Notes under the pieces: model-generated | Databases searched by the model: none | Told to the model about the DNA's origin: nothing | The model's input: only the letters and a program-made list of their open reading frames with translations | Shown here: in pieces, positions 1 to 8,494 of the stretch | Layout of the letters: each line of letters begins with the position of its first letter | How positions within the stretch are numbered: the first letter of the stretch is position 1 | Position numbers and translations under genes: made by a program | Origin: Rhodospirillales bacterium | GTDB lineage: Bacteria; Pseudomonadota; Alphaproteobacteria; Rhodospirillales; JASLQF01 | Reading direction: 5' to 3' | Assembly (NCBI GenBank): GCA_030744625.1 | Contig: JASLQF010000013.1 | Location: 1 to 58,159 of the forward strand | Length of the DNA: 58,159 bases

Positions 1-256
1 CATGCAGATTGTCCGCCTGACGCCCCTTGCGCCCGCCGATGATCGCGTAGATGGGCGCCAGGTCCATGATGTAGACCATTTCGCCCGCCTCGCCCCAACC
101 ACCGCCGACCAGGCCGCCGCCTTCGACGACATCGACTTCCAACTCGTCGATCGCCTTGACCGCGGATTCGACTTCGCGGTCGATGTCCTCGGAACTCTGT
201 TCCTTTTCCTCGCGCAACGCCTTGGCGATGCGGCCAAGGAGAGATTGTTTTCCCAT
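1..256 (-). CDS. Hypothetical protein, N-terminal fragment
   Basis: This reading frame starts with ATG at 256 and runs off the left edge, so only the first 85 residues are visible. The first 40 or so are charged and probably helical, rich in Glu, Lys and Asp. A Gly-rich turn and a more hydrophobic stretch containing IMDLAPIYAIIGG follow. No signal peptide is visible and I do not recognise the family. Codon use resembles that of its neighbours, which supports real coding. The palindrome at 311-324 lies 55-68 bases upstream of the start and could control this gene. Confidence 0.6.
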   Translation of the reverse strand, partial: MGKQSLLGRIAKALREEKEQSSEDIDREVESAVKAIDELEVDVVEGGGLVGGGWGEAGEMVYIMDLAPIYAIIGGRKGRQADNLH

Positions 257-310
257 GATGACGCCTTCCCCATTCGCCACCCCGAACCGGGGTGTCGAGA
301 CAAGCCTTAG

Positions 311-324
311 TGCAACGGTGTTGC
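311..324. promoter_or_regulatory. Palindromic operator candidate, copy 1
   Basis: The 14-mer TGCAACGGTGTTGC contains a perfect inverted repeat, GCAAC-N3-GTTGC. Exactly the same 14 bases occur at 18082-18095 between the -35 and -10 of another promoter. The site lies in the divergent gap between the left-edge gene and the deacetylase. A repressor of the IclR family, encoded at 17145-17972, is the natural candidate to bind it. That assignment is inference. Confidence 0.5.
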
Positions 325-533
325 CGCCTCGTGAGCGCCGTATTAACGACATGTGAATGCGAAGGTTGACCGGACGCTGGGGCACGGCTCGAAGGTCGGA
401 AATCTATCGAGCCTTGATATGCAGGGAAATTCAGTTTTTGACTGCTTCCGAAAAAGATGCATGTCTCGTACGGCAATAAATCTTTCGGCGGATGACGACC
501 GCCGACCCTGGACAAATTAAGGGGAGGATCGCC

Positions 534-1433
534 ATGAACGAATTGCCCTCGCTCGGCCGGTTTCCGTATTCCGGCCTGAGGTCGCGCCCTGATTTCGACT
601 GGCCGGACGGCAAGCGCCTCGCCGTCCACGTCACCGTCAACCTGGAGCATTTCGTTTTCGGCGAGGGCGGCGTCGATCTCGACCGGCCGACGCCTGCGCC
701 CAACCACCGCGGCTATCTGTGGCGCGATTACGGCAATCGGGTCGGCGTGTGGCGCCTCTTGGACCTGTTCGACGAATTGGAGCTGCCCATCGGCGTCATT
801 GCCAACGCCTCCGTCTACGACCATTGCCCGGAGTCCATCGCCGCCTTCCGGGCCCGCGGCGACGAGATCATCGGCCACGGCATGACCAACTCGAACAAAC
901 CCTCCGAGATGACCGAGGCGGAGGAAACCGCCATGGTGCGCGCCGTGACCGACACCCTGGCCCGCCATGAGGGCGCCCCCCCGGCCGGATGGCTGAGCCC
1001 TTACCTGACCCCCTCCGACGTGACCACGGACATTCTCAAGGAGGCCGGCTATCAATACGTGCTGGATTGGGGCATCTGCGACGATCAGCCGTTCTGGGCG
1101 CGCACCCGTGCCGGCCCCATCCTGGCGGTCCCCTATCCGATCGAGCTCAACGACCAGCCGGCGATCGTTTTCCGGCGCAACACGGCGACCGAATTCGCCG
1201 ACATGATGATCGACCATTTCACCGAGCACCTGAGAACGTCGGCAAAATATCCCTCGGTGTGCGCGTTCTCGCTTCACCACTTCATCATGGGCCAGCCCTA
1301 TCGGCTGCATCAGCTGCGAAGGGCCCTGGAGCATATCGCGGCGCGCCGGGACGAAATCTGGCTGACCACCCCCGGCGAAATCGCGCGCCACTACATGTCG
1401 CTTCCCGAGGAAAGGCAACTCCCGGCCGAGTGA
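534..1433 (+). CDS. Polysaccharide deacetylase family protein (PuuE/allantoinase-like)
   Basis: The product has 299 residues and a NodB-type carbohydrate esterase 4 fold. It resembles the bacterial PuuE-like group that acts on cyclic amides rather than on polysaccharide. Visible features are the N-terminal WPDGKRLAVHVTVNLEHF strand, EIIGHGMTNS in the metal-site region, PPAGWLSPYLTPS, and a C-terminal segment around CAFSLHHFIMGQP. ATG 534 was preferred to ATG 492 because GGGGAGG lies just upstream of 534. There is no signal peptide, so it should act in the cytoplasm. The M24 peptidase-like gene follows after 74 bases on the same strand, which suggests joint catabolism of an amide or cyclic nitrogen compound. 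The substrate is unknown. Confidence 0.8.
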   Translation: MNELPSLGRFPYSGLRSRPDFDWPDGKRLAVHVTVNLEHFVFGEGGVDLDRPTPAPNHRGYLWRDYGNRVGVWRLLDLFDELELPIGVIANASVYDHCPESIAAFRARGDEIIGHGMTNSNKPSEMTEAEETAMVRAVTDTLARHEGAPPAGWLSPYLTPSDVTTDILKEAGYQYVLDWGICDDQPFWARTRAGPILAVPYPIELNDQPAIVFRRNTATEFADMMIDHFTEHLRTSAKYPSVCAFSLHHFIMGQPYRLHQLRRALEHIAARRDEIWLTTPGEIARHYMSLPEERQLPAE

Positions 1434-1507
1434 TGCCAAAACCGCGCCCCTGGACGCGCCAGCGGCGGCCCGCTAGATTCGTCCAAGCGCAACCGAGGGA
1501 GGGAACC

Positions 1508-2698
1508 ATGACCTGGGACAAGATGTCGGTATCGACCATGGGGAAGACCGACGACATTCCCCGCATCGAGCGCCCCGAATACGAGGAGCGTCGCAAGCGC
1601 CTGGCCGGCAAGCTCGGCGAAGCGGGACTGGACGGCGCCGTCGTCGTCTCGCGCGGCGGCACGGCGTCGGACCGCGCCGGGTTCGGCATCTACCTGGCCA
1701 ACTACTACTCGTCGTTCTTCCCCGGGCTCGAAGACTTCGAGCCGCGCTGGAAGATGCGCGGCCACAACACGGTGGTGCTGACCAAGGACGGCAAGGCGGC
1801 CCTCATCAAGGACATGAACCTGTTCGACGCTGACGCCGTGGCGCGCGCCATCGACGACGTGGTGCAGGACTTCGACGTGGTGCGCGGCACCGCGAATACC
1901 GTCAAGGAGATGGGCCTGGAGAACGGCAAGCTGGCGCTCATCGGCTCGCAGATCATGTCGGTGCGCCACTTCGAGGAACTGAAGGAGGCCCTGCCCGGCG
2001 TCAAATGGACGGTTTCCGACTCCATGCTGCTCGACATGATGATGATCAAGAGCGAGCCCGAGATGGAGATCATCCGCTACGGCAACAATGCGGTAATGGA
2101 GGTCAGCGAGCTCAACTTCAACCTCGCCAACCAGCAGGGCACCACGGAAATCGACATCTACACGCAGACCGAAAAGGAGCTGGCGCTGCGCGGCTGCCTG
2201 CTGGGCTGGCTCAGGCCGCGCACGCCGAAGCCCATCGAGGCGGGCTCGGTCTACACCCAGGCCATCATCGGCTGGTGCCAGGGCTACTTCTTCGACATCG
2301 GGCGCTCGCGCGTCGTGCAAGGCGAGCCTACCAAGGAGCAAGAGGACTTCCTGCGCCTGCTTCGTCAGTTCGCCGAGGTGCAGACCGAGGCCATGCAGGT
2401 GGGGCGCACCTTCCACGACGCCGCCGAGGTCGGCATGAAGTACTTCGTCGAGGAACACAAGGAATTCACCAAGGAGGACTTCGAGGCCGGCGTCCTCGGC
2501 ACCTTCGCCTCCTACGGCCACAGCCTGGGCCTCAACTGGTCGCGGCCCTACCTGCGCGAGGGCGAGGACATCGTCATCCAGCCCGGCATGTACATCCAGG
2601 TCGAGGCCGTGCACGGCCGCCCCGGCCTGGGCATGGGCGAGGCCGAACTCGGCGTCGAGACCACGGCGGACGGCCCGCGCATGCTGTCGTTGCCCTAA
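1508..2698 (+). CDS. M24 family metallopeptidase-like protein (Xaa-Pro peptidase/ectoine hydrolase type)
   Basis: The product has 396 residues: an N-terminal creatinase-like domain (about 1-170) and a C-terminal pita-bread domain. A GAGGGAGGG purine run sits just before ATG 1508. Recognisable C-terminal metal-site segments are [25 protein letters not shown] and AELGVETT. The first metal-binding Asp of M24 enzymes, normally about 11 residues before the DIGRS Asp, appears to be Ala. The enzyme may therefore bind metal differently or not at all, as in non-peptidase relatives acting on small amides. Its stop codon overlaps that of the convergent aldehyde dehydrogenase. It is probably co-transcribed with the upstream deacetylase. 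Confidence 0.8.
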   Translation: MTWDKMSVSTMGKTDDIPRIERPEYEERRKRLAGKLGEAGLDGAVVVSRGGTASDRAGFGIYLANYYSSFFPGLEDFEPRWKMRGHNTVVLTKDGKAALIKDMNLFDADAVARAIDDVVQDFDVVRGTANTVKEMGLENGKLALIGSQIMSVRHFEELKEALPGVKWTVSDSMLLDMMMIKSEPEMEIIRYGNNAVMEVSELNFNLANQQGTTEIDIYTQTEKELALRGCLLGWLRPRTPKPIEAGSVYTQAIIGWCQGYFFDIGRSRVVQGEPTKEQEDFLRLLRQFAEVQTEAMQVGRTFHDAAEVGMKYFVEEHKEFTKEDFEAGVLGTFASYGHSLGLNWSRPYLREGEDIVIQPGMYIQVEAVHGRPGLGMGEAELGVETTADGPRMLSLP

Positions 2699-4113
2699 AG
2701 CTGGATGGCCTTGGTCTCGAGGAATTCCTCGAGCCCGAAACGGCCCCATTCACGGCCGTTGCCGGACTGCTTGTAGCCGCCGAACGGCGCTTCGGGGTTG
2801 AAGCGCCCGCCGTTGATATCGACCATGCCGGTGCGCAGGCGCCTGGCGACGTCCATGGCGTGGTCCTCGTCGGACGACCACACGCCCCCCGATAGCCCGT
2901 AAATCGAATTGTTGGCGATGGCGATGGCGTCGTCGTCGTCGGTGTAGGTGAGGATCGACAGCACGGGCCCGAATATCTCGTTCTGGGCGATGGTGGCGTC
3001 AGGATCGACACGCCCGAAGACCGTCGGCCTGACGAAGTAGCCCCGGTCCAGGCCATCGGGCTTGCCGGTGCCGCCAAGGACCAGTTCGGCACCCTCGTCG
3101 ATGCCCTTTTGGATATAGCCCTCGACCCGCTCCCACTGGGTTTTCGAGGCGACCGGGCCGAGCCGCGTCCCCTCGACCATGGGGTCGCCCACGGTCCAGC
3201 CTCCGACCGCCTCGGCGACCAGCCTCTTGGCTTCCTCGTAGCTCCCTTCCGGCACCAGCATGCGCGTCTGGGCGACGCAGGTCTGGCCCGAATTGAGGAA
3301 ACACGCCGCGACCGCGCCCTTGACCGCCTTGGCCAGGTCGGCGTCGTCGAGAATGATGGCGGCGGACTTGCCGCCGAGTTCGAGCGAGACACGCTTGACG
3401 GTCCCGGCCGCCACCTCGGATACACGCCGGCCGGCGGCGGTCGAGCCGGTGAAGGAGACCATATCGGTTTCCGGGTGCGCCGCCATGGGCTCGCCGACCA
3501 CCGGGCCAAGCCCCGTCACCATGTTGAAGACACCGTCCGGAAAGCCGGCCTGGTCGATGATATCGGCGAGGATGTAGACCGACAGCGGCGCCACCTCGCT
3601 GGGTTTCAAGACCACGGTACAGCCCGCGGCCAGCGCCGGCGACACCTTGACGCCAACCTGGTTGAGGGGGAAGTTCCACGGCGTGATGCAGACGGCGACG
3701 CCGATGGGCTCGCGCAAGACCCGCGTATTGCCGATCGTTTCCTCGAAATCGAAGGACGACAGGAGCCCGGCGGCTTGTTTGAACTGAAGCGCCGGGTTGC
3801 CGGCCTGGATCATCTTCGACAGCTTGAGCGGCATGCCGACCTCGCCGGTCACGGTCTCGGCGATTTCGTCGGTGCGCGCCACGATGCCCTCGTGGACCTT
3901 GGTCAAAAGCTCGGCGCGGTGCTCCCTGGAAGTCGCGCTCCAGCCCGGGAAAGCGGCGCGCGCCGCCTTGACCGCCTTGTCGGCATCCTCGGCGGTGGCC
4001 GCCGGGACGCTCCCCATGACCTCTTCCGTGGCCGCGTTGTAGACCTCGATCGTCTCGCTGCCGCCGGGCGCCACCCATTGGCCGTTCAAGTAGATTTTGT
4101 CGTGATTACGCAT
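2695..4113 (-). CDS. NAD(P)-dependent aldehyde dehydrogenase
   Basis: This is a full-length ALDH superfamily enzyme of 472 residues that oxidises an aldehyde to an acid with NAD(P)+. It shows TPWNFPLNQ and [11 protein letters not shown] in the coenzyme domain, [10 protein letters not shown] in the Rossmann region, [11 protein letters not shown] with the general-base Glu, and [11 protein letters not shown] with the catalytic Cys. The C-terminus carries NEIFGPVLS and [14 protein letters not shown]. Start ATG 4113 gives the normal [13 protein letters not shown] beginning. It is convergent with the M24 gene, with overlapping stop codons. The substrate cannot be assigned. Confidence 0.93.
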   Translation of the reverse strand: MRNHDKIYLNGQWVAPGGSETIEVYNAATEEVMGSVPAATAEDADKAVKAARAAFPGWSATSREHRAELLTKVHEGIVARTDEIAETVTGEVGMPLKLSKMIQAGNPALQFKQAAGLLSSFDFEETIGNTRVLREPIGVAVCITPWNFPLNQVGVKVSPALAAGCTVVLKPSEVAPLSVYILADIIDQAGFPDGVFNMVTGLGPVVGEPMAAHPETDMVSFTGSTAAGRRVSEVAAGTVKRVSLELGGKSAAIILDDADLAKAVKGAVAACFLNSGQTCVAQTRMLVPEGSYEEAKRLVAEAVGGWTVGDPMVEGTRLGPVASKTQWERVEGYIQKGIDEGAELVLGGTGKPDGLDRGYFVRPTVFGRVDPDATIAQNEIFGPVLSILTYTDDDDAIAIANNSIYGLSGGVWSSDEDHAMDVARRLRTGMVDINGGRFNPEAPFGGYKQSGNGREWGRFGLEEFLETKAIQL

Positions 4114-4194
4114 ATCGCCTCATCGTTCACTGGGAATGTCACGGGAGCTGTAAATAACCACGCCCTGGTGGGCAGTTTTTCGCTCCTCGCGGTG

Positions 4195-4224
4195 ATATTA
4201 CGCGGCCATCGCCGGGCGGTGCAA
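4195..4224 (-). promoter_or_regulatory. Candidate sigma-70 promoter for the aldehyde dehydrogenase gene
   Basis: On the minus strand TTGCAC (4224-4219) and TAATAT (4200-4195) are 18 bases apart. A start point near 4188 would leave a leader of about 75 bases before ATG 4113. This is a motif match only. Confidence 0.35.
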
Positions 4225-4250
4225 GTATCGCCGGGGTGTGTCGGCGCGCC

Positions 4251-5084
4251 TCATTTTTCGGGGTGGCCGGCCACATGGGCCTCGATCTCGGCGTTGACCG
4301 CATCGGCGTGGGACATGGGCGAGGTGTGCCCGGCCCCGGCAATCTCGACCAGCCGATTGTCGGGCAAGGTGCGGTGCAGCAGCTCGACGACGCGCCGCGA
4401 CGGCGCCACCGTCCGCGTCCCCCGCATGAGCAGCGTCGGCACTTCGAGGCGCCGATACTCGGCCAAGTCGACGCGAGGCGCGAATATGGCGGCGAAGCCC
4501 TTGGCATGGGCCGGCATGAGGGCGGCGACGGCGGCCCGGCGATCCTCCTCCATGCCCCGCCAAGTGGCGGCGCCGAACCAATAGGAAATGGAACGTTCGG
4601 CCACCTCCATGAGCCTGCCCTGGCCGACAAGGTCGACGTGCGCCTCGCACAAAGCGTGGATTTCCCGGTAATCGCCGGCCGCCCCGTCGTCGCGCAGGAG
4701 GTGGAAGGCCGAGGGCTCGATCAGGGTCAGGCTCGACAGGTGCCCGCCGGCCACAAGCGCCCCGTCGAGGGCGACCCAGCCGCCATAGGAATGGGCGACC
4801 AGGTGGGCCGGCCCAGGCGCCAACCGGAACATGGCTTCGACGAGCTTCCATTCGTCGGCCAACGACAGGGGCCGCCCGGCCGTCCATTCGGAAGTCTCGC
4901 CCTGGCCGTGGAAGTCCGGCGCCAGCACGCGGTAGCGCCGGCGCAGGCGGGCGATCAGCTTGCCCCATTGCCGGGCACTGCTGGCCCCGGCATGGAGCAG
5001 CACGACGGGCACCCCCCGCCCCTCGTCGATGAAGCTCATGGTCGTTCCGTCCACGTCGAGCCTGGGCACGCTAGCCCCCCTCAT
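4251..5084 (-). CDS. Alpha/beta hydrolase
   Basis: The product is a 277-residue alpha/beta hydrolase fold protein. The oxyanion region is VVLLHAGASSARQW, the nucleophile elbow is AHSYGGW with the catalytic Ser, and the His is in IAGAGHTSPM. The usual acid position after strand 6 reads GTRTVAPS, with Thr where Asp is common, so the acid must come from elsewhere or activity is altered. Start MRGASVP at 5084 was chosen because the longer reading adds 30 residues unlike the fold. No signal peptide is visible. The substrate is unknown; esterase, lactonase and C-C hydrolase roles all remain possible. Confidence 0.82.
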   Translation of the reverse strand: MRGASVPRLDVDGTTMSFIDEGRGVPVVLLHAGASSARQWGKLIARLRRRYRVLAPDFHGQGETSEWTAGRPLSLADEWKLVEAMFRLAPGPAHLVAHSYGGWVALDGALVAGGHLSSLTLIEPSAFHLLRDDGAAGDYREIHALCEAHVDLVGQGRLMEVAERSISYWFGAATWRGMEEDRRAAVAALMPAHAKGFAAIFAPRVDLAEYRRLEVPTLLMRGTRTVAPSRRVVELLHRTLPDNRLVEIAGAGHTSPMSHADAVNAEIEAHVAGHPEK

Positions 5085-5229
5085 CGGCGTTGCGTAAGGA
5101 TGCGGAAACTTATCACGCCACGCGCCGCGGCGTGAAAGCGGAACCGGGTGATCGCAACCGGGCATGGCCAACACATGAAGTAAGCGATACCGGTTGTTGA
5201 GTTGTCCACCGCGTCAAAGGCGGCCCGCT

Positions 5230-5943
5230 TCACAAGTTCTTGCGAAGAAAGATGACCACGTCTTTCCAGTAGTTTCCGACCTCGAAGAACATGGCATGGC
5301 CGTCGGTGCCGTAGGCAGGGTATTCGATGTAGCTTAGATCCCGTTCCGACGACCTCAGGGCCTGAGCCAACCGGCGGCACCCCTGGAGGGTGTTCATCCC
5401 CCTGGTACGCCTGGAGCCGGTGTCGTTCCGCGCCACCTGCAGAAGGATAGGCGCGGTGATGGCCCGCAGGTTCTCCATGACCCTGGCCATTTGTCCCCGG
5501 CCGCCAAAAGCCGTAGCCATGACAACCAAGGCCCGCAAGTCGTCCCGCTGGGTCGCGGCCATCAGCGTCAGAAGGCCACCCCGCGAAAACCCCATCAGGC
5601 CGACGCGCAGCCGGTCCACATAGGGCAGCCCCAGCCCGTACTGGAGACCTGCGTAGACATCGTCGATATGGCCGCGCAACGAACGCGTCCGGCGGCGCAA
5701 GGGCGACATACCGACGAAACCTGCCTTGGCTAGGGCATCACAGGTTTCGCGCGGCGCTCCGCCTACGATGTCTCCCATGCCTCCGTGGTTGTAGACCACC
5801 AACGGAAACGGTCCGGAGCCCTCGGGTTTGCAGAGATAGCCCGTCAACTGTATGCCGTCACCGCTGAATGCTACCCGTTCGGCCGCGGCCGCGGGAACGG
5901 AAAGAAGCCAGCCGAAGAGCATGACGGCGGAACCGAAAACCAC
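5230..5943 (-). CDS. Secreted dienelactone-hydrolase-like alpha/beta hydrolase
   Basis: The product shows an oxyanion YNHGGMGD segment, the nucleophile elbow GFSRGG, an acid in ARNDTGSRR and the His in GTDGHAMFF, so the Ser-Asp-His triad looks complete. The hydrophobic start ending in VPAAAAERV suggests export to the periplasm, although it lacks basic residues. The start is uncertain. ATG 6033 would overlap the upstream gene by 80 bases and GTG 5943 would avoid this, while ATG 5922 leaves a very short signal. It sits directly behind the hydrolase at 5954-6733, presumably in one operon. Confidence 0.72.
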   Translation of the reverse strand: MVFGSAVMLFGWLLSVPAAAAERVAFSGDGIQLTGYLCKPEGSGPFPLVVYNHGGMGDIVGGAPRETCDALAKAGFVGMSPLRRRTRSLRGHIDDVYAGLQYGLGLPYVDRLRVGLMGFSRGGLLTLMAATQRDDLRALVVMATAFGGRGQMARVMENLRAITAPILLQVARNDTGSRRTRGMNTLQGCRRLAQALRSSERDLSYIEYPAYGTDGHAMFFEVGNYWKDVVIFLRKNL

Positions 5944-5953
5944 GAGAAGTTTG

Positions 5954-6733
5954 TCAGAGGCTATCGAGCCACTCCTTGATCTTCTTCGCTCCCTTGGTCG
6001 GTGTCGCCCTGTGGCCGCCAGGAACCACGACATACGCGCTCTTGGGATTGTCGGGGATCTTGTCGTATATCAAACTTCGCCCCTTGGGATGCAATCGATC
6101 CTTCTCGCCGATAATCCACAACACCGGCGTTCCCGGCGACACTTTCGGCGCGGCGTTCTGCATGACGGCCAATCCCCCGGGGTCGAAGAAACCGACAGCG
6201 ACGTCCGCTTCCAGCGAGCGGGTGATTTTCCTGCCCTGGTTGACGTCGAAGATGCGGACTTCGTCGTTCCCGTCGCCCTTGCCGATCAGAGCCTTGGCCT
6301 TCGACAGTGCCGCCTCGTTTTCGGAGGCCAGGAGGTCCGGCCGATGCCCCGGCGCCATCAACAAGACACCGGCAAGGCCAGGGCGCCGGGTAGCGTAGGC
6401 TAGCGCTACAGCCGCGCCCAGGCTATGACCACCGACCACGATCTTGGTCGCACCGTCATCCCTCAACCCTTCGACATAGTTATCGATTTTGGCGAAGCAT
6501 TCCTCGAGGGTCTTGTCGAAACCGTTGGATCTCGACCACGGCATGTCCGTCGCCTTGACCTCGAATTCGCCCTCGAGCTTCGATGCCAGTTTCCCGGTTG
6601 GTGATCCCGATTTCGCCGAGCCGTCCTTGCCGTGCATCAAAACCACGCCGACGCCATCGGCGGCGACGCCGTTTATCCCGACGATCATCAAACCGACGGC
6701 AACCAACGCGAAGAAAACCAGTCTGCCAGTCAT
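5954..6733 (-). CDS. Exported alpha/beta hydrolase
   Basis: This is a 259-residue alpha/beta hydrolase with a clear N-terminal signal peptide (MTGRLVFFALVAVGLMIVG, predicted cleavage after VAA near residue 25). The fold signatures are VVLMHGKDGSAKSG, the elbow GGHSLGAAVAL, an acid in IIGEKDRLHP and the His in VPGGHRATPTKG. A strong Shine-Dalgarno stretch, GGGAGAGGGAGC, precedes ATG 6733 and rules out the longer reading from 6811. The product should be periplasmic. It is probably the first gene of a pair with the downstream hydrolase. Confidence 0.82.
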   Translation of the reverse strand: MTGRLVFFALVAVGLMIVGINGVAADGVGVVLMHGKDGSAKSGSPTGKLASKLEGEFEVKATDMPWSRSNGFDKTLEECFAKIDNYVEGLRDDGATKIVVGGHSLGAAVALAYATRRPGLAGVLLMAPGHRPDLLASENEAALSKAKALIGKGDGNDEVRIFDVNQGRKITRSLEADVAVGFFDPGGLAVMQNAAPKVSPGTPVLWIIGEKDRLHPKGRSLIYDKIPDNPKSAYVVVPGGHRATPTKGAKKIKEWLDSL

Positions 6734-6858
6734 TGCTCCCTCTCCCGGTTTGTTGGATTTTCTTGGTCCCCTCAATAGCCCTACTCTCCGGCAAACAAAC
6801 CACCTGATCAAGGAGGTTTCGGCGTTCCACCGCGCCGGGTCACTATGTCGACAATGGC

Positions 6859-7587
6859 TCAGGGGCGTCGGAAGGGCGCGGGGAAAAAGTGCAGGTGGTC
6901 ATGGCGTTCGGCCGCCAGGTGGCAAGGGATACAGAACTCCACCCGCCCGGAGCCCTCGCCCTTGGTGATTCCGAACACGCTGCCGTCGGGCATGATCATG
7001 GTGTAGCGCCAGTCGCCGCTGACGTAGTTGAAGCCTTGCGCCATCTTCTCCATCAGGAACAGGGGCCCCGGGCTGGCCGCGCCGTCTTCGGTCACGGTGA
7101 TGCTGTCCTTGACAACCACCGAGCCCACGGGCAGCCGGCCCGCCTTCTCGAAGCGGCCATAGGCGTGGGCTTTTTCGTTGGCGTAGTTGTTGAGCAACCG
7201 GCGGCCGTGACTGGCGCTGCGGTAGGGCACCCGGTTGTAGCGCGTCCAGCCCTGATACGCCGCCGCCGCCGGCAGCCGCGAAAGCCGGTAGCGCTGGGCC
7301 ATGTCCTCCTTGAGTTCGGCGTAGATGCGCTCGGCGTCGGCGTCGCTCAGGTTGGCGGGGTTCTTGACCCGGAAGTGCCGGCGCGGCACGCCCGGGGCCT
7401 CGGCTGGCTTGACCGGCCCGGAGCGGACCTTGTCGTCGCCGGCCCCCTGCTCGTGACCGTCTCCCGGGGCCGGGAGCGGGAAGGCGAGCACGACGACGAT
7501 GAACGCCAATACCGCCACGACGGGGGCGGCGCCCATCGGCGACAGTGCCCTGCGGCGGCGCATGGCGGAACGGAAATGGCGGCGCAT
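6859..7587 (-). CDS. Cytochrome P460-like periplasmic c-type heme protein
   Basis: The product has 242 residues and one membrane or signal segment (VVAVLAFIVVVLAFPLPAPG) behind a basic N-terminus. The central region has features of the cytochrome P460 fold: YNRVPYRSASHGRRLLNNY, VVKDSITV and YTMIMPDGSVFG. The only heme-binding motif, CIPCH, lies close to the C-terminus, as expected for that family. P460 proteins oxidise hydroxylamine or nitric oxide, but many family members are uncharacterised and the heme-Lys crosslink cannot be judged here. Start ATG 7587 follows GAGGGATTG and gives a normal export signal. Confidence 0.7.
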   Translation of the reverse strand: MRRHFRSAMRRRRALSPMGAAPVVAVLAFIVVVLAFPLPAPGDGHEQGAGDDKVRSGPVKPAEAPGVPRRHFRVKNPANLSDADAERIYAELKEDMAQRYRLSRLPAAAAYQGWTRYNRVPYRSASHGRRLLNNYANEKAHAYGRFEKAGRLPVGSVVVKDSITVTEDGAASPGPLFLMEKMAQGFNYVSGDWRYTMIMPDGSVFGITKGEGSGRVEFCIPCHLAAERHDHLHFFPAPFRRP

Positions 7588-8002
7588 CAATCCCTCGCGC
7601 GCATGGGTTGGCCCCTCTTGGCTGATGGCCATGATGGAGAGGTGCCGGCGCCGAAGGGAAATCAATCCCCCTCACATGCCCGCGACTGCCGTGTGAGGGC
7701 CGCCCCGATGTCCGCCAAGTGCCTGAAAACGGGTCTTTGGCGAAGCTGGCGTCATTTTCGCGCAAGCCGCTGGTGTCAATCGTGAGTAGAATATGCTATG
7801 GTAGCGGCGCTCGATCACGTCATTCGAGGGGATATCGAATGGGTGTTCCGGGGCCAATTCGACTTTCCGCTGTCTCCTGATCCGAAACGCGTTCGTTGGC
7901 GGAAAGTTCTTCATTCCGGAGCCATTGGGGATTCCCGGTTAACTCCGCTGCCAGCCTGTGCAAACAGGTGGGACCACATCACGACGCGGTAAAGGAGGTG
8001 CC
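7588..8002. other. Divergent intergenic region, P460-like gene to CBS gene
   Basis: This 415-base gap separates divergent genes and should hold both promoters. A TAGAATATGCTATGGT stretch at about 7788-7803 resembles an extended -10 for the plus strand. GC content drops here relative to the flanks. No convincing small gene, RNA structure or long repeat was seen. Confidence 0.4.
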
Positions 8003-8434
8003 ATGAAGGCCAAATCGATCCTCGACGCCAAAGGCAACGCGGTCGTAACCACACGTCCCGAAACGATGGTTGCGGCGGCCATAAGTACAATGGGTCAAAA
8101 AAAGATCGGCGCCCTGCTCGTCTGCGAAGGAAGTGGCGACATCGTCGGCATCGTCACCGAACGGGACGTCCTGCATGGACTCGCTGAACACGGCTCGGCC
8201 CTATTGGAAATGCAGGTCGCGGATCTAATGTCGCGAGACGTCCTCACCGCCAGCCTCGACGACGAAGCGGCTACCCTGATGGCGGTCATGACCAAAAATC
8301 GCTGCCGCCACATTCCGGTGACGGAGGAAGGCGAGCTGCGTGGTCTCATCAGCATTGGCGATCTTGTAAAGAATCGCCTCGAGGAGATGGAACGGGAGTC
8401 TTCGCAGCTGCGGGACTATATCGCCCGATCTTGA
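8003..8434 (+). CDS. CBS-domain pair protein
   Basis: The 143-residue protein consists almost entirely of two CBS motifs forming a Bateman module (about residues 8-60 and 70-130). Typical pieces are GALLVCEGSGDIVGIVTERDVL and its second-half equivalent, RCRHIPVTEEGELRGLISIGDLV. Such stand-alone modules bind adenine nucleotides and are common in alphaproteobacteria as energy or redox sensors. The target is unknown. A strong AAAGGAGGTG site lies just upstream of ATG 8003, which excludes the in-frame ATG at 7958. Confidence 0.9.
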   Translation: MKAKSILDAKGNAVVTTRPETMVAAAISTMGQKKIGALLVCEGSGDIVGIVTERDVLHGLAEHGSALLEMQVADLMSRDVLTASLDDEAATLMAVMTKNRCRHIPVTEEGELRGLISIGDLVKNRLEEMERESSQLRDYIARS

Positions 8435-8494
8435 GCCCGTGGTCCGATGGCCGTCGATCGCCCTCCTGTCGGTTGGTTCTCGGCGACGGGCCGA

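Noticed and set aside
492..1433. ATG 492 as start of the deacetylase
   Set aside because: A good ribosome-binding site precedes ATG 534 and the extra residues do not belong to the family.
7798..7992. Small plus-strand open frame of 64 residues before the CBS gene
   Set aside because: No ribosome site, no protein-like pattern, and it spans the expected promoter region.
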